Source of the DNA: Polyangiaceae bacterium
Lineage (GTDB): Bacteria > Myxococcota_A > Polyangia > Polyangiales > Polyangiaceae
Length of the DNA: 64,000 nucleotides
Direction: 5' to 3'
Assembly (NCBI GenBank): GCA_016933275.1
Contig: JAFGBI010000246.1
Location: forward strand, 1-64,000
In this document: in pieces, positions 33,407 to 41,959 of the stretch
How positions within the stretch are numbered: the first letter of the stretch is position 1
How the letters are laid out: each line of letters starts with the position of its first letter
Notes under the pieces: model-generated
Database searches by the model: none
What the model saw: only the letters and a program-made list of their open reading frames with translations
Told to the model about the DNA's origin: nothing
Program-made: the position numbers and the translations under genes

Positions 33407-34473
33407 GGGCGTGCGAATAGCCGGTCTGCGGGCGGACGTCAATCCAGCGGCCCGAAGGCCGCCCCAGTGATACCTCCGGAAAGACCGGGGAATTTCCCCG
33501 AAGCGCCGGTTGGTACGTGGCCCGCAGGCGCAGCCGAGCGAGGACCAAGGCAGCCGTCAGGCTGATCGCTGCGCAGAATCAATGATCCAAATCACCGTTC
33601 CATCATCGGCGACAGCGGATCGCGCGGACAGGGGTTTCGCCGATCCGATGGCGTGCCGCGATGGCCGGACGGAGGACGGGAAGCGGCCATGGCTGGGGCT
33701 TCGGCTGCGGCAAGGGGTTTCGGCGGTGGTGGTCGGCCGGGCCGCGTTGCAGCAGCGGCTCTGCCTTGGGCGCGCGCCCCACGCCACCACCCACACCGCT
33801 TCGCGCCGTGGGACCCGGGTGACGCGGGTCCCTTCCTGCTAGCTCCGACGCGACCCGGCGATCCTCGGCAGTTCGCTGTCCTGAGACCTGCGCGGAGAGG
33901 GGCAAAGCCGCCGCTGCAACGCGGCGCACGGAGGTCACCATGGATCCAGCCAACACCACCCGAGGAGACGTCCCCCGAAGCCCAGTGCCACCGAGTCCGT
34001 CCCGAAGGTCCCGGCCGAATCCCCGGTGGTCGCCGGAACCGCAGCCGGCAGCCGAGAACCCGCCGCCACCGGCCAGGCGCCAACCGGTCGAGCACCAGCC
34101 GGGCGCGGAGGAGCCGCCGAACCCGCAAAGAGGAAGGTCGTTGGGCTCGGGAGTAATGGTAGTCGTTGGTCACCCACGGCCCCAATCGGGGGCGCTGAGC
34201 CGCATCGACCGACATTCATGACTGGAGTATCTGTGGTGTCAGAACGTCCAGCGCAGTCCACCGCAACCGGTTCGCGGCGGGAGAACCGAGCCGGTGCACC
34301 AGCGCGCTGGGCCGTCGAAGGGTACGGCGATCCCACCGCAACCCGCCGCTTGGGGTGCAATCCGAGAAACCTCGATCGATCTCGCACGAGCTCACCATTG
34401 AGGTGGCGTGAGCCTCGCGGTTCCCCTCCCCTGCTGCTGGCCAGACCCGGCCACCTCCGCCTCGGAGTGCGAA
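33407..34473. other. Gene-free 1-kb stretch with repeat fragments
   Basis: A piece of repeat A lies at 33550-33590 (hairpin GCAGCCGTCA/GATCGCTGC, then CAGAATCAATGATCC), and a piece related to repeat C at about 33772-33840 (CCACGCCACCACCCACACCG, GGGTGACGCGGGTCCC). The rest is Pro/Arg/Gly-biased in all frames without family resemblance. The promoter of the sigma-factor operon should be near 34250-34450. Confidence 0.5.
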
Positions 34474-34995
34474 GTGGCGAGTGAGGAGGACCGGATCCTG
34501 CGCGCCGTGCGCCAGCACCTCAGCCTCGTCTTCAGGGTGTTGCGGCGCGTCGGGCTCTCCGTGGAGGACGCCGATGAAGCCGCGCAGGACGTGTTCATGG
34601 TGCTCGCGCGGCGAACCGCAGAAGTCCCCGGGCCGGCAGAGAGGGCGTTCCTCGTGTCGACCGCGCTGCGGGTGGCTTCGGATCGCCGACGCCAGCAGGC
34701 CAGCCGTCCCACCTCCGCGCTCACCGTGGAGCTCCCGAGCCCGGACCCCGCCCCCGACGAACTCGTCGAGCTCCGTCGTGCGCGGGCGCAGCTCGACGAG
34801 GTGCTGGACGCGATCACCCCTGAACAACGCACGGTGTTCGTGTTGGTCGAGATGGAGGGTTTCTCCGCACCTGAGGTGGCGAGCACGTTGGGGATCCCGC
34901 TCGGCACCGTGGCCTCTCGACTCCGGAAGGCGCGGGAGAACTTCGACTCGATGGTCCGCCGCCTGCACTCGCTGGGACAGCAGAGGGTCGGATGA
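34474..34995 (+). CDS. ECF-type RNA polymerase sigma factor
   Basis: 173 residues from GTG 34474, which has GGAG seven bases upstream; GTG 34408 is a longer alternative with an implausible N-terminus. Region 2: RQHLSLVFRVLRRVGLSVED, ADEAAQDVFMVLARR and AFLVSTALRVASDRRR. Region 4: LDAITPEQRTVFVLVEMEGF with FSAPEVASTLGIPLGTVASR, the -35-recognising helix-turn-helix. The stop overlaps the ATG of the next gene, which encodes its probable anti-sigma factor. Regulon unknown, but the next two genes are obvious candidates. Confidence 0.92.
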   Translation: MASEEDRILRAVRQHLSLVFRVLRRVGLSVEDADEAAQDVFMVLARRTAEVPGPAERAFLVSTALRVASDRRRQQASRPTSALTVELPSPDPAPDELVELRRARAQLDEVLDAITPEQRTVFVLVEMEGFSAPEVASTLGIPLGTVASRLRKARENFDSMVRRLHSLGQQRVG

Positions 34996-35957
34996 CGAAC
35001 GACTCGAACCAGCCGCGCTCCCTACCCGTCGAGCTCACGACCGAGGAGCACGCCTTCAAGACCGAGCTGCTCGGGGCAGCGGAGCGTCTCGACCGTCCCC
35101 CCAATGATCTCGCGGCGCGGATCGCCGCGCGGTTGCCCCCGCCGAAGCAGGTCCACCGCGCGTGGGGGAATAAGGTGCCCATACTGGCGCTCGCCGCCGT
35201 GGGCATGGTCGTCTGCCTGGGGGTTGGCGTCTGGCTCGGAGACTCGAACGCAAAACGAGCCGCCGGGTCGGGAACGGGATCGATGTCGGTCCAACCAGAG
35301 CCCGTGTTTCGCGTAGCCTTCGCCGGGGCAGCGGCGAGCGCGACGGCGCTTGCGCTCGGACCCTGCGCGCAGAGGTACCGTGCCGCCGGGCTGGCCCCGC
35401 TCATCGACGATTTCGAAGACGGCGACAGCACGCCGCTCCCCAGCGAGGGCCGATTTCGCGACTGGTTCCTCTTCTTCGACTACGACCGAGAGGGGCAGGT
35501 CGCCCGCACGCTCGTCCCCGAAACAGCGCCCGGACGAGAAGGCGGCCAGGCCCTGCACCTCGCCGGCAAGAAGCTCCAGGACTGGGGGGCCGTGCTGGAG
35601 CTGTCGTTCGCGCCGTATTTCTGCTACGACGCATCGGCATACGGGGGGGTGACGTTCCGGGCGCGGGGGCCCGCCCGCCTATCCGTGGGGGTACGGGAGA
35701 ACCGAGTGGTCCCGACGAAGTGGGGCGGCACCTGTGAAAAGGATTGCTACAACGCGCACGTAGAGGTGGTCGAGCTCACGGACCGGTGGCAGCGGTACAA
35801 GCTCCCTTGGAGTGTCCTGCGACAGCGTGGCTACGACATGCCCCCGCTCGACCCCGCAACCCTCCACAGTATCCAATTCCTCGTCCACGCCGAGGACACC
35901 CCCTTCGACTTCTGGCTCGACGACGTGGCGTTCCTGCCCCGGCCAGGGGGAAAGTAA
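34992..35957 (+). CDS. Anti-sigma factor with extracellular carbohydrate-binding-like domain
   Basis: 321 residues. A cytoplasmic N-terminus of about 60 residues with helical stretches (TEEHAFKTELLGAAERLDRP) is followed by one helix (KVPILALAAVGMVVCLGVGV, about 62-82) and a large outer domain. From about 135 it reads APLIDDFEDGDSTPLPSEGR, LELSFAPYFCYDASAYGGVT, VELTDRWQRYKLPWSVLRQR and FDFWLDDVAFLP, the jelly-roll pattern of CBM11/CIA30-like domains. No zinc motif HxxxCxxC is present. Overlap with the sigma gene (ATGA) and topology argue for anti-sigma function, with release on ligand binding outside. That mechanism is inferred. Confidence 0.8.
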   Translation: MTNDSNQPRSLPVELTTEEHAFKTELLGAAERLDRPPNDLAARIAARLPPPKQVHRAWGNKVPILALAAVGMVVCLGVGVWLGDSNAKRAAGSGTGSMSVQPEPVFRVAFAGAAASATALALGPCAQRYRAAGLAPLIDDFEDGDSTPLPSEGRFRDWFLFFDYDREGQVARTLVPETAPGREGGQALHLAGKKLQDWGAVLELSFAPYFCYDASAYGGVTFRARGPARLSVGVRENRVVPTKWGGTCEKDCYNAHVEVVELTDRWQRYKLPWSVLRQRGYDMPPLDPATLHSIQFLVHAEDTPFDFWLDDVAFLPRPGGK

Positions 35958-36040
35958 TGCCTTTCGGAAGAACTGGTCGCTGGATCCTCGACCAAATCCC
36001 CATGGGTGCCAGCGATTCATCCCCGGCGCCGAAAGCTCTC

Positions 36041-36047
36041 GAGGAGG
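36041..36047 (+). promoter_or_regulatory. Strong ribosome-binding site fixing the start of the tandem-repeat lipoprotein
   Basis: GAGGAGG, five bases before ATG 36053. It decides the start among several in-frame upstream options and gives a product with an immediate signal peptide. Confidence 0.85.
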
Positions 36048-36052
36048 TCCTC

Positions 36053-37327
36053 ATGACGGTCCTACACCGCACCGAACAAGAACGAACAAAGGTCGCGCAG
36101 AGGGTTACGATCGGGTGGTGGTTCTTCGGCGCCACGTTCCTCACGATAGCGTGTTCCATCGATGATCCCGTGACAGCCGACGCCCACTCGCCCCTTGGCG
36201 GGCCCGGCGCGACCCGGGTGCTCTTCTCCGACTACGGCAAGCTGAGCGGCGGCATGGCAGGCCACGCCTGGATCGCGTCCGGCCGCGCGGCAGTCATCGA
36301 CGCCCCGGATCCGTGCGGCGACCAGGGCTGCTTCCAGGATGTGCAGCGGGGACTCTGTACCCGCGGCAGCCTGCCAGCGCTCACCTGCCAGAGCCCGGAG
36401 TCGTGGGACTGCAACTACGGGGAGAACTGGGGCGTCATGGTCGGCCTCAATCCCCAAGCCAACGGCGGCGCCTGGGGTCCCGCCGCCCCCCAGACCGTCG
36501 CGGTCGCCTACTCGGGTGGCCCAGGGAATTATCGCCTCACCGCCCACGTGGCCGGGGATCCGCCCGGGAGAGCCTACTGCTTGGAGGGGTACGCATCGGG
36601 TATGCCGGTCGAGGCGGGTCAGCTCAAGACCGAATGCTGGTCGAGCGACGGCCAGCCCCTGGCAAGCTTCGCCGTCATCGACAACCTGGGCCTGCTGCTC
36701 ACCTCCACCAAGTCCCCGACCTCGTTCGACTACTGTGTCTCGGGCGTGGCGCTCGATCTGCGCGCCAACCCCGGTCGCGTCGTCATCAGCGACCAAGGGA
36801 AGCTGAGCGGCCCCCTGGCAGGCTACGCCTGGGTGGCGGGAGGCGAGACGACGACCTTCGCGAGCCCGAGTCCCTGCAACTCGGGTGGCTGCTTTCGGAA
36901 CACGGGCGGGAAGCTCTGCGCTCGCGGCACAATCGAGGCGCGAACATGCACCGTCGAAGGAACCGGCGGCGAGACGTGTGACGACGCCAGCAGCTGGGGC
37001 GCCATGATCGGCATGAATCCCACCGCAGACCGTCAGCCCTGGGGTGCCTGGGCGACCAGGAGCGTGTCGTTCGTCTACACGGGTAGCCCCGGGAGCTATC
37101 GACTCACCGCGCATGTCGCCGGAGACCCAGACGGCCGAAGCTACTGCATTCCATCCTACGCCCCCGGGCGGGTGGTCACCGCGGAGATGTTCCGTTCGGA
37201 GTGCTGGCGTGAAGGCGGCGCGCAGCTCGCGAGCTTCGTCGAGGTCGACTCCTTCGGCCTGTTGCTTACTCCGGCCAACACGAAGATCGACTTCGACTAC
37301 TGCGTCTCCGCCATCGCCGCACGCTGA
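36053..37327 (+). CDS. Lipoprotein with two tandem beta-sandwich repeats
   Basis: 424 residues. Long n-region, then a signal core ending in lipobox LTIAC (Cys34). The mature chain is two homologous repeats of about 175 residues: SDYGKLSGGMAGHAWIASGR against SDQGKLSGPLAGYAWVAGGE; GNYRLTAHVAGDPPGRAYCL against GSYRLTAHVAGDPDGRSYCI; NLGLLLTSTKSPTSFDYCVS against SFGLLLTPANTKIDFDYCVS. Each has conserved Cys pairs and resembles jelly-roll carbohydrate-binding modules common in myxobacterial secreted proteins. It lies 95 bp after the anti-sigma gene and may belong to its regulon. No catalytic motif is seen. Confidence 0.8.
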   Translation: MTVLHRTEQERTKVAQRVTIGWWFFGATFLTIACSIDDPVTADAHSPLGGPGATRVLFSDYGKLSGGMAGHAWIASGRAAVIDAPDPCGDQGCFQDVQRGLCTRGSLPALTCQSPESWDCNYGENWGVMVGLNPQANGGAWGPAAPQTVAVAYSGGPGNYRLTAHVAGDPPGRAYCLEGYASGMPVEAGQLKTECWSSDGQPLASFAVIDNLGLLLTSTKSPTSFDYCVSGVALDLRANPGRVVISDQGKLSGPLAGYAWVAGGETTTFASPSPCNSGGCFRNTGGKLCARGTIEARTCTVEGTGGETCDDASSWGAMIGMNPTADRQPWGAWATRSVSFVYTGSPGSYRLTAHVAGDPDGRSYCIPSYAPGRVVTAEMFRSECWREGGAQLASFVEVDSFGLLLTPANTKIDFDYCVSAIAAR

Positions 37328-37345
37328 TCTCGTGGATCTGAGGGT

Positions 37346-37505
37346 GTATGCGTTCACGGCCCCGGTCACCCCAGCCGAAGGCCGCTTCGCTGGCTTCGGC
37401 GCGACGAGCACCCCACGCCCTCACCCACGCTGCTCCGCAGTGCGGGGCCCGGAGGACGCGGGTCCCGGGAGCGGAGCGCGTACTTGGATACGTGAACACC
37501 CCACG
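37346..37505. repeat. Repeat C, copy 2
   Basis: Starts 19 bases after the preceding stop. GTATGCGTTCACGGCCCCGG, CCGAAGGCCGCTTCGCTGGC, GCACCCCACGCCCTCACCCA and GCGGAGCGCGTACTTGGATA match copy 1 at 14140-14300 at about nine of ten positions by eye. The stretch continues with related GGGACCCGTGGCGACGCGG words to about 37630. Confidence 0.82.
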
Positions 37506-37699
37506 CCGCCACCCACATTGCCATGGCAACGTGGGACCCGTGGCGACGCGGATCCCGGGAGCGCAGGAGCAACCCCCACGCTCTCCCCAACGCGCCCAGG
37601 CCCGCGTTGGGTCCCGGAGCGCGGGGTCCCGCCGGCAGAGTGGATCTCGACCGGTCGTTTTGGGTCAGGACGCCGTGCACGGATCCCCGAGGATCCCGA

Positions 37700-37890
37700 C
37701 GCCACGCGCGGATTCTCGGACGTGCGGAGGATCGGCGCCAGAGGCGCCCGCCGCTCATCAAGCGGCGCGGAGGGGGAGGCCGCGCGTCGCGACCGATGCG
37801 GGGGGAGGGTCGCGTCCCCCGCCCAGAAAGGGATCTGACGCGGGCAGGATCCGCCACCATCCGTGGGTTGCAGTCCTGGCCCGCGCCAGG
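37700..37890 (-). repeat. Repeat E, copy 2 (inverted)
   Basis: Its reverse complement follows 16055-16255: GCGCGGGCCAGGACTGCAAC at one end, CCGCTTGATGAGCGGCGGGC in the middle and TCCGAGAATCCGCGCGTGGC beyond. Divergence is substantial and edges are approximate. Confidence 0.58.
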
Positions 37891-37919
37891 AGCCGATCAT
37901 CGGCCGGCAGAGACCGGGG

Positions 37920-38591
37920 TCATCGAAGACTGGTGTGCCTGGAGAACCATGCTTTGAGGGAACGCCGAGCGAGCGTCAGCGTCACCTCGCGCGCTTCTCG
38001 CGCGCCGATCGCCTCGATGACCTCCTCGAAGACGAGCACACCGGTCAGTCGAGTGACGCCGAGCGCGCCGGCGAGGTCGGTCACGCCCTGCCAGCCGAGC
38101 CAGGTGGCGTGACCGATGACGAGAAGCCATCCAGGCAGCACCGGCCTACCCTCCACGAGGAGCACGGCTCCGTCCTCCTCCGGAGGAAACGGACGATCCG
38201 ATTCGAGGAGAGCAACGTCGGGCGCCGCTCCGAGATACCGCCCATGAAAGTCCGCGGGGGGCAGGGGGTGGTGCCGAAGCTTCACCTCCACGGCAAGCGC
38301 GCAGTCTTCGAACAGCAACGCCACGTCAACCTCGCCGGAGACGATGGGGAGAATTCCGCTCGCTCGCACAAGCGGCGCGTCCACGAAGGAGCTGTCGGCA
38401 TAGCCGCAGACGCCGCAGAGGTCGGTCAGCATCACGCGGGTGGCGGGAGCGGAGAGCGGGTGGAGCGGAACGCGCCTCAGATCCGTGTCGCCGAGGAGAC
38501 CGGCCACCAGCGGCACCCCGAACGCATAGGGAGTCAGGCCGCGGGGAGTCGAAGACTCGTTCTGCATATCCAATCCGGCGGGTTCGACCAT
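37920..38591 (-). CDS. Unknown protein with possible PD-(D/E)XK nuclease fold
   Basis: 223 residues from ATG 38591. The stretch SGEVDVALLFEDCALAVEVK resembles the core of PD-(D/E)XK proteins, in which an Asp on one strand and E-x-K on the next bind metal. The rest includes TRVMLTDLCGVCGYADSSFV and a hydrophobic segment (LPGWLLVIGHATWLGWQG). No closer family is recognised and the nuclease reading rests on this one motif. The open frame continues to about 39092 with a membrane-helix-like stretch (GLVAAVVALHVGAWLGLGTS), so a longer protein is possible. No restriction partner is nearby. Confidence 0.55.
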   Translation of the reverse strand: MVEPAGLDMQNESSTPRGLTPYAFGVPLVAGLLGDTDLRRVPLHPLSAPATRVMLTDLCGVCGYADSSFVDAPLVRASGILPIVSGEVDVALLFEDCALAVEVKLRHHPLPPADFHGRYLGAAPDVALLESDRPFPPEEDGAVLLVEGRPVLPGWLLVIGHATWLGWQGVTDLAGALGVTRLTGVLVFEEVIEAIGAREAREVTLTLARRSLKAWFSRHTSLR

Positions 38592-39145
38592 TGGCTCCCC
38601 CGTGCTCGGTGCGCTGGCAGCGGTCGTACCACCCTGGCGTCGATCGGAGCACGGCCGTGAGCTCAGCACCCGTCCTCTCACTGATCGCGGGGGTCGGGCG
38701 GTGGCGCAGCCCCCAGACCCAAAGGATTGGCACACATCGCCAAGGTGGACGCCAGAGCGCGGGTCCGAGGAGCCGCCCAAGGAGGTGCCGAGTCCGAGCC
38801 ACGCCCCGACGTGAAGCGCCACGACGGCGGCGACCAAGCCCCTGGCGAGCCTGGACGCACATCGCCCGGCGAACTCGTCGCGGGGAAACACCGCGCCAAC
38901 CCGGTGGGGGGTGACACGCCTCCGAGCAGCGTCCGGGACGAGGCGCGCGCACGCCGTGCGGGCAGGAGCGCCTACCTCCGGTTCACAGCCGGTGTGGAGT
39001 GGTTCATCCCCTCTCCGGTGCGTGAACCCTGGGGTCAGCGAAGATTCACCTTCCGAGTCGCGTCCGCCGCGCCGGGTGCCGGCTCCCGGCAAGCGCTTGG
39101 CTGTGGCCGAAGGCGGGCTCGGCGCAGCGGTCGCTGCGACGACGG
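38592..39145. other. Stretch without a firm gene
   Basis: The minus-strand frame of the preceding ORF stays open here and could encode an N-terminal extension with one hydrophobic segment around 38790-38850. Otherwise there is no support for a gene, RNA or terminator. Confidence 0.4.
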
Positions 39146-40237
39146 CTAGTCGCCGAGGACGATCTCGATCCGGGGTGCCCCGGCGTCAGCGTCGCTGCTG
39201 TAAAAATCGGCGCCGTTGTCGCCTCCTTCCACCATCCGCACCAAGATGCCATACGCTGCCCCATCCTCGACCCAGGACCGAACTAGCTCGGTGACGTCAA
39301 TCCGGAACCCGTCGCCGTCCTCTACCGTGTTGTCTTCCGTGCCTGGCAGGGTGGCGATCGGGTTCTCACCAACGAGGGCGGCGAGCTCACCGAATTCCAC
39401 CTCCGCCGAGGCCCACTCGTTGGTGATCGCGTAAAGCTCGAGGGTGTCGAAATCGTCTGTCCCATCCTCCGCGTCCACGAACGCCGTGAGCACCAGCTCC
39501 GCCAACTCGATCGTCGCGTCGGCGAGCGCGGCAACGTCAGCGGCGGCGGGACGAACCAGGAACAGGGTCTCGCCGGGCGGCTGAAGGTCGGTGTCGTCGC
39601 GGTCGGCCACCAGCGTCTGAGCATCCTCGAGCGAGGCATTGCCGTTTTCATGAACCGAGGTGTCCTCGCTGATCTCGATGGTGGCCGAATCCGGGCCGAC
39701 GACCGCACCTCCGGCCCCGCCCGCCCCGCCCGTTACCGTCGGGGGCGAGCCCGCGCTCCCGGCCGTGCCTCCGGTCTCGGCGACACTGCCGGCCGCCCCG
39801 CCAACGTTCTGGCCACCCGTGCCGGCTGTTCCGCCGCTCGTGGCTTCGCCGGCACTGCCGCCAGCAGGGGGGCTGCCGCCGGTTGCCGCGCCGGCGCTGC
39901 CGCCGGTGGGAGGACTGCCGCCCGTCACCGCGCCGCCAACGTCCCCGCTGCCGCCGGTTGCCGCGCCGGCGCTGCCGCCGGTGGGAGGACTGCCGCCCGT
40001 CGCCGCCGGAGCCCCCGCCGTGCCACCCGTTTCTTCCGCGGCTCCAGCCTCGCCGCCCGTCGCGCTGCCACCGGTGCCGGCCGTGCCACCTGTGCGGGCT
40101 CCGGTCCCACCCATCGCCGCGCCGCCGGCTCCCCCAGTGTTGGTCGAATCGTCGTCGTCGTCGTGTCCGCACGCAGCAATCAGCGCGCTCATCAGACCTG
40201 CAATGACGAAACTGGAAAGAATGCGTTGATGCGACAT
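39146..40237 (-). CDS. DNRLRE-domain lipoprotein
   Basis: 363 residues. AAGGA sits five bases before ATG 40237. Signal ends in lipobox LIAAC (Cys23), then a poly-Asp patch (GHDDDDDS) and a 150-residue linker of TGGSPPTGGSAGAATGG type. The C-terminal 170 residues are a DNRLRE-like beta sandwich: DTSVHENGNASLEDAQTLVA, IELAELVLTAFVDAEDGTDD, LELYAITNEWASAEVEFGEL, GFRIDVTELVRSWVEDGAAY and DFYSSDADAGAPRIEIVL. Such domains are found at the surface, often beside carbohydrate-active modules; no catalytic role is known to me. Monocistronic. Confidence 0.84.
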   Translation of the reverse strand: MSHQRILSSFVIAGLMSALIAACGHDDDDDSTNTGGAGGAAMGGTGARTGGTAGTGGSATGGEAGAAEETGGTAGAPAATGGSPPTGGSAGAATGGSGDVGGAVTGGSPPTGGSAGAATGGSPPAGGSAGEATSGGTAGTGGQNVGGAAGSVAETGGTAGSAGSPPTVTGGAGGAGGAVVGPDSATIEISEDTSVHENGNASLEDAQTLVADRDDTDLQPPGETLFLVRPAAADVAALADATIELAELVLTAFVDAEDGTDDFDTLELYAITNEWASAEVEFGELAALVGENPIATLPGTEDNTVEDGDGFRIDVTELVRSWVEDGAAYGILVRMVEGGDNGADFYSSDADAGAPRIEIVLGD

Positions 40238-40971
40238 GTTCGTCCTTCTTTTGCCCTTGGGATGGTCCGAAGACGCCTCCGGCCCGCCACTTTACCGCTA
40301 CCCTTCGCTCAGTCAAAGGGGGGTGCGGGGGAACGGCGCGCTGCGCAGTCAAGCTGAAGCGATCCGTTCTCACTTGCCACTGGCCAGGACCCGACCGGTT
40401 CGAGGTTCCGCCATTCGAAGGCACGCGCCCCGACCCTCTGAGCCGAGGCCGCGAGGCTCAACGGGAAGCATCCAGGGAGAAAGCCCCGTTCCGGCGGTCT
40501 CCGCGCCCTCGGTGAGCCGTTCTGGTCGCCTCGCGGCACCGTACTCTCGAACGGTGCGACTGGCACCCGAGGTGCGCGCCTCGGGAAACCAAGCATCGGG
40601 GTCGTTTGCCCATTCTTATCCGCGGCCACTTCGACCAACCCCGAGCGGCTGTCCGCTCGGAGGCGTCCGAGCTCAACCCTCGCCTTCGTTCTCCTCCATC
40701 CAAGCCGAAACGTCCAAGCGAGCTCGGACGTAATTGGAGAGACGTGGCCGCAGTCCTTTGCTTGCCGACAGCCCTAGAGCGCCGATCGGTCGTCGTCGCC
40801 GCCCCCAAAAACCCCAGCCGAGGGGCGAGCACACCGAACGACGTCTGGACCCTCCCAAGCTCACCGGTCGACGCTCTAGCTGCTGTCCATTCGAACGCAG
40901 CCAACCCTCCGAGCCGTTGCTCACCCTGGCAGCGATCGCCCCCGAGCCGACCGCAGAGTCCACTGCGCCCC
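40238..40971. other. Gene-free stretch with a diverged repeat A (40774-40882)
   Basis: CTAGAGCGCCGATCGGTCG at 40774 matches the outer end of repeat A read in reverse, and CGACGCTCTAG closes it near 40882; the interior is poorly conserved. The remainder has no convincing gene; long frames on both strands here are compositional. Confidence 0.45.
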
Positions 40972-41032
40972 CCCGTAACCCGGCGGAGCCGGAACCATAG
41001 AGGGCCCTCGGCGGTCAGCCGTCGGCCGGTCG
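40972..41032 (+). repeat. Repeat B, partial copy at the 3' end of the four-helix-bundle gene
   Basis: CCGGCGGAGCCGGAACCATA and CGGCGGTCAGCCGTCGGCCG correspond to the first third of repeat B. It begins where recognisable four-helix-bundle coding sequence ends (after LYRLMQSL on the minus strand), so the gene's C-terminus is read into the repeat. Confidence 0.7.
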
Positions 41033-41381
41033 GGCCAAGCGACTGCATGAGGCGGTACAGCATGCGCTTGACCTCGGCGAATTGTTCGCCGAGGCCCGCG
41101 TGGACACCGCGTGGAAGGTACTCGAGGTCGTGCGCCGAGAGCAGCTGGTACTCGAGCTCGCAGGCGGAGCGGGCGGCGATGCTGAGGAATCTGGCGAGCT
41201 TCTTCTCGGTGTCGCGACCACGACCTTCGGCAACGTTGGAGGGGACCGAGGTCGCGGACCTACGCCGGTGAGCGGTGAGCCCGAAACGCTCGTCGGCCGG
41301 AAAGGCCCGCGATGACCGGTAGACCTCGAGCGCGACCTGGTAGGCCCTGTGCCAAGCCTTCAGCTCGCGAAGATTTCTCGT
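41033..41381 (-). pseudogene. Four-helix-bundle protein (S23/IVP type) lacking a normal start codon
   Basis: The minus strand reads NLRELKAWHRAYQVALEVYR, ATSVPSNVAEGRGRDTEKKL, ARFLSIAARSACELEYQLLS and GLGEQFAEVKRMLYRLMQSL, a full match to the roughly 115-residue four-helix-bundle family first described from 23S rRNA intervening sequences. No ATG, GTG or TTG lies in frame upstream of residue 100. GAGGAGG (41387-41393) is followed five bases later by ACG (41381-41379) just where Met is expected. Either the start mutated from ATG or ACG is used weakly. At the other end the frame runs into repeat B. I call it a probable pseudogene with good coding conservation. Confidence 0.82.
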
Positions 41382-41386
41382 CGCTT

Positions 41387-41393
41387 CCTCCTC
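41387..41393 (-). promoter_or_regulatory. Shine-Dalgarno in front of an ACG codon
   Basis: GAGGAGG on the minus strand, five bases before ACG at 41381. The ideal site and spacing mark the position of the original start codon of the four-helix-bundle gene. Confidence 0.75.
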
Positions 41394-41454
41394 TGGGCGC
41401 CGAAGCCGCCGAGGTGGTCGCCAACGGTCAGGTTTGCCACCTTGGCCTCTTCAC

Positions 41455-41712
41455 TCAATCGGCACCAAGACGGAATCGTGGGCGTACTTTCCTGTTGGGA
41501 TCGCATCATCGTGCACGGCACGCTGCCGGGCTTCGGGCACAGCGCCGGGATGACCTCATACCTGACGGCGCACGGCGTCCGGATCTTCGACTACACCAAG
41601 TTCGCCGAGCCATTGCGCGATCAGATCCGCCGCAACGCCGAACGGCTCGCGACAGAGAACGGCATTGAGATCGAGTTTCTGCGCCAACGCAAGGCGCGCA
41701 AGGAAGCTGCGG
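41455..41712 (+). pseudogene. N-terminal fragment of a conserved unknown protein
   Basis: SLNRHQDGIVGVLSCWDRII, VHGTLPGFGHSAGMTSYLTA, HGVRIFDYTKFAEPLRDQIR and NGIEIEFLRQRKARKE resemble the start of a roughly 450-residue protein family that I recall from many environmental genomes, often in several copies and without known function. After KARKE the frame (open to 41927) turns into unrelated sequence. Only about a fifth of the protein is left. Association with a mobile unit is possible but unproven. Confidence 0.55.
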
Positions 41713-41959
41713 CGCCTCCACTCATCATCGCGCGCTCAGTCCTTCCCATCGTCCGACAGTTCGCCCGCGCGACCAAGGTGCGCCACGTGGGTGGCTCGGA
41801 GCCGGGGGTCGCTGCGAAGCGCGGTTGGGCCATCGCTGTCTCGGCCTGGGTTGCCCGCTGCCCCGTCTCCACCGCGAGCCGATCGCCTCCCCACGCCTTG
41901 TCTCGCCACGAGCCAGGCTCCATGTAACGATGGTGCCCGCCATCGCTCCAGGTCCTCCG

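Noticed and set aside
39800-40140. Dense GC repeats near 40 kb
   Set aside because: They encode the TGGSPPTGGSAG linker of the DNRLRE lipoprotein.
40606-41271. 221-codon + strand frame over the four-helix-bundle region
   Set aside because: The minus strand carries the recognisable four-helix-bundle protein; the + strand product is Ser/Arg/Pro-rich.
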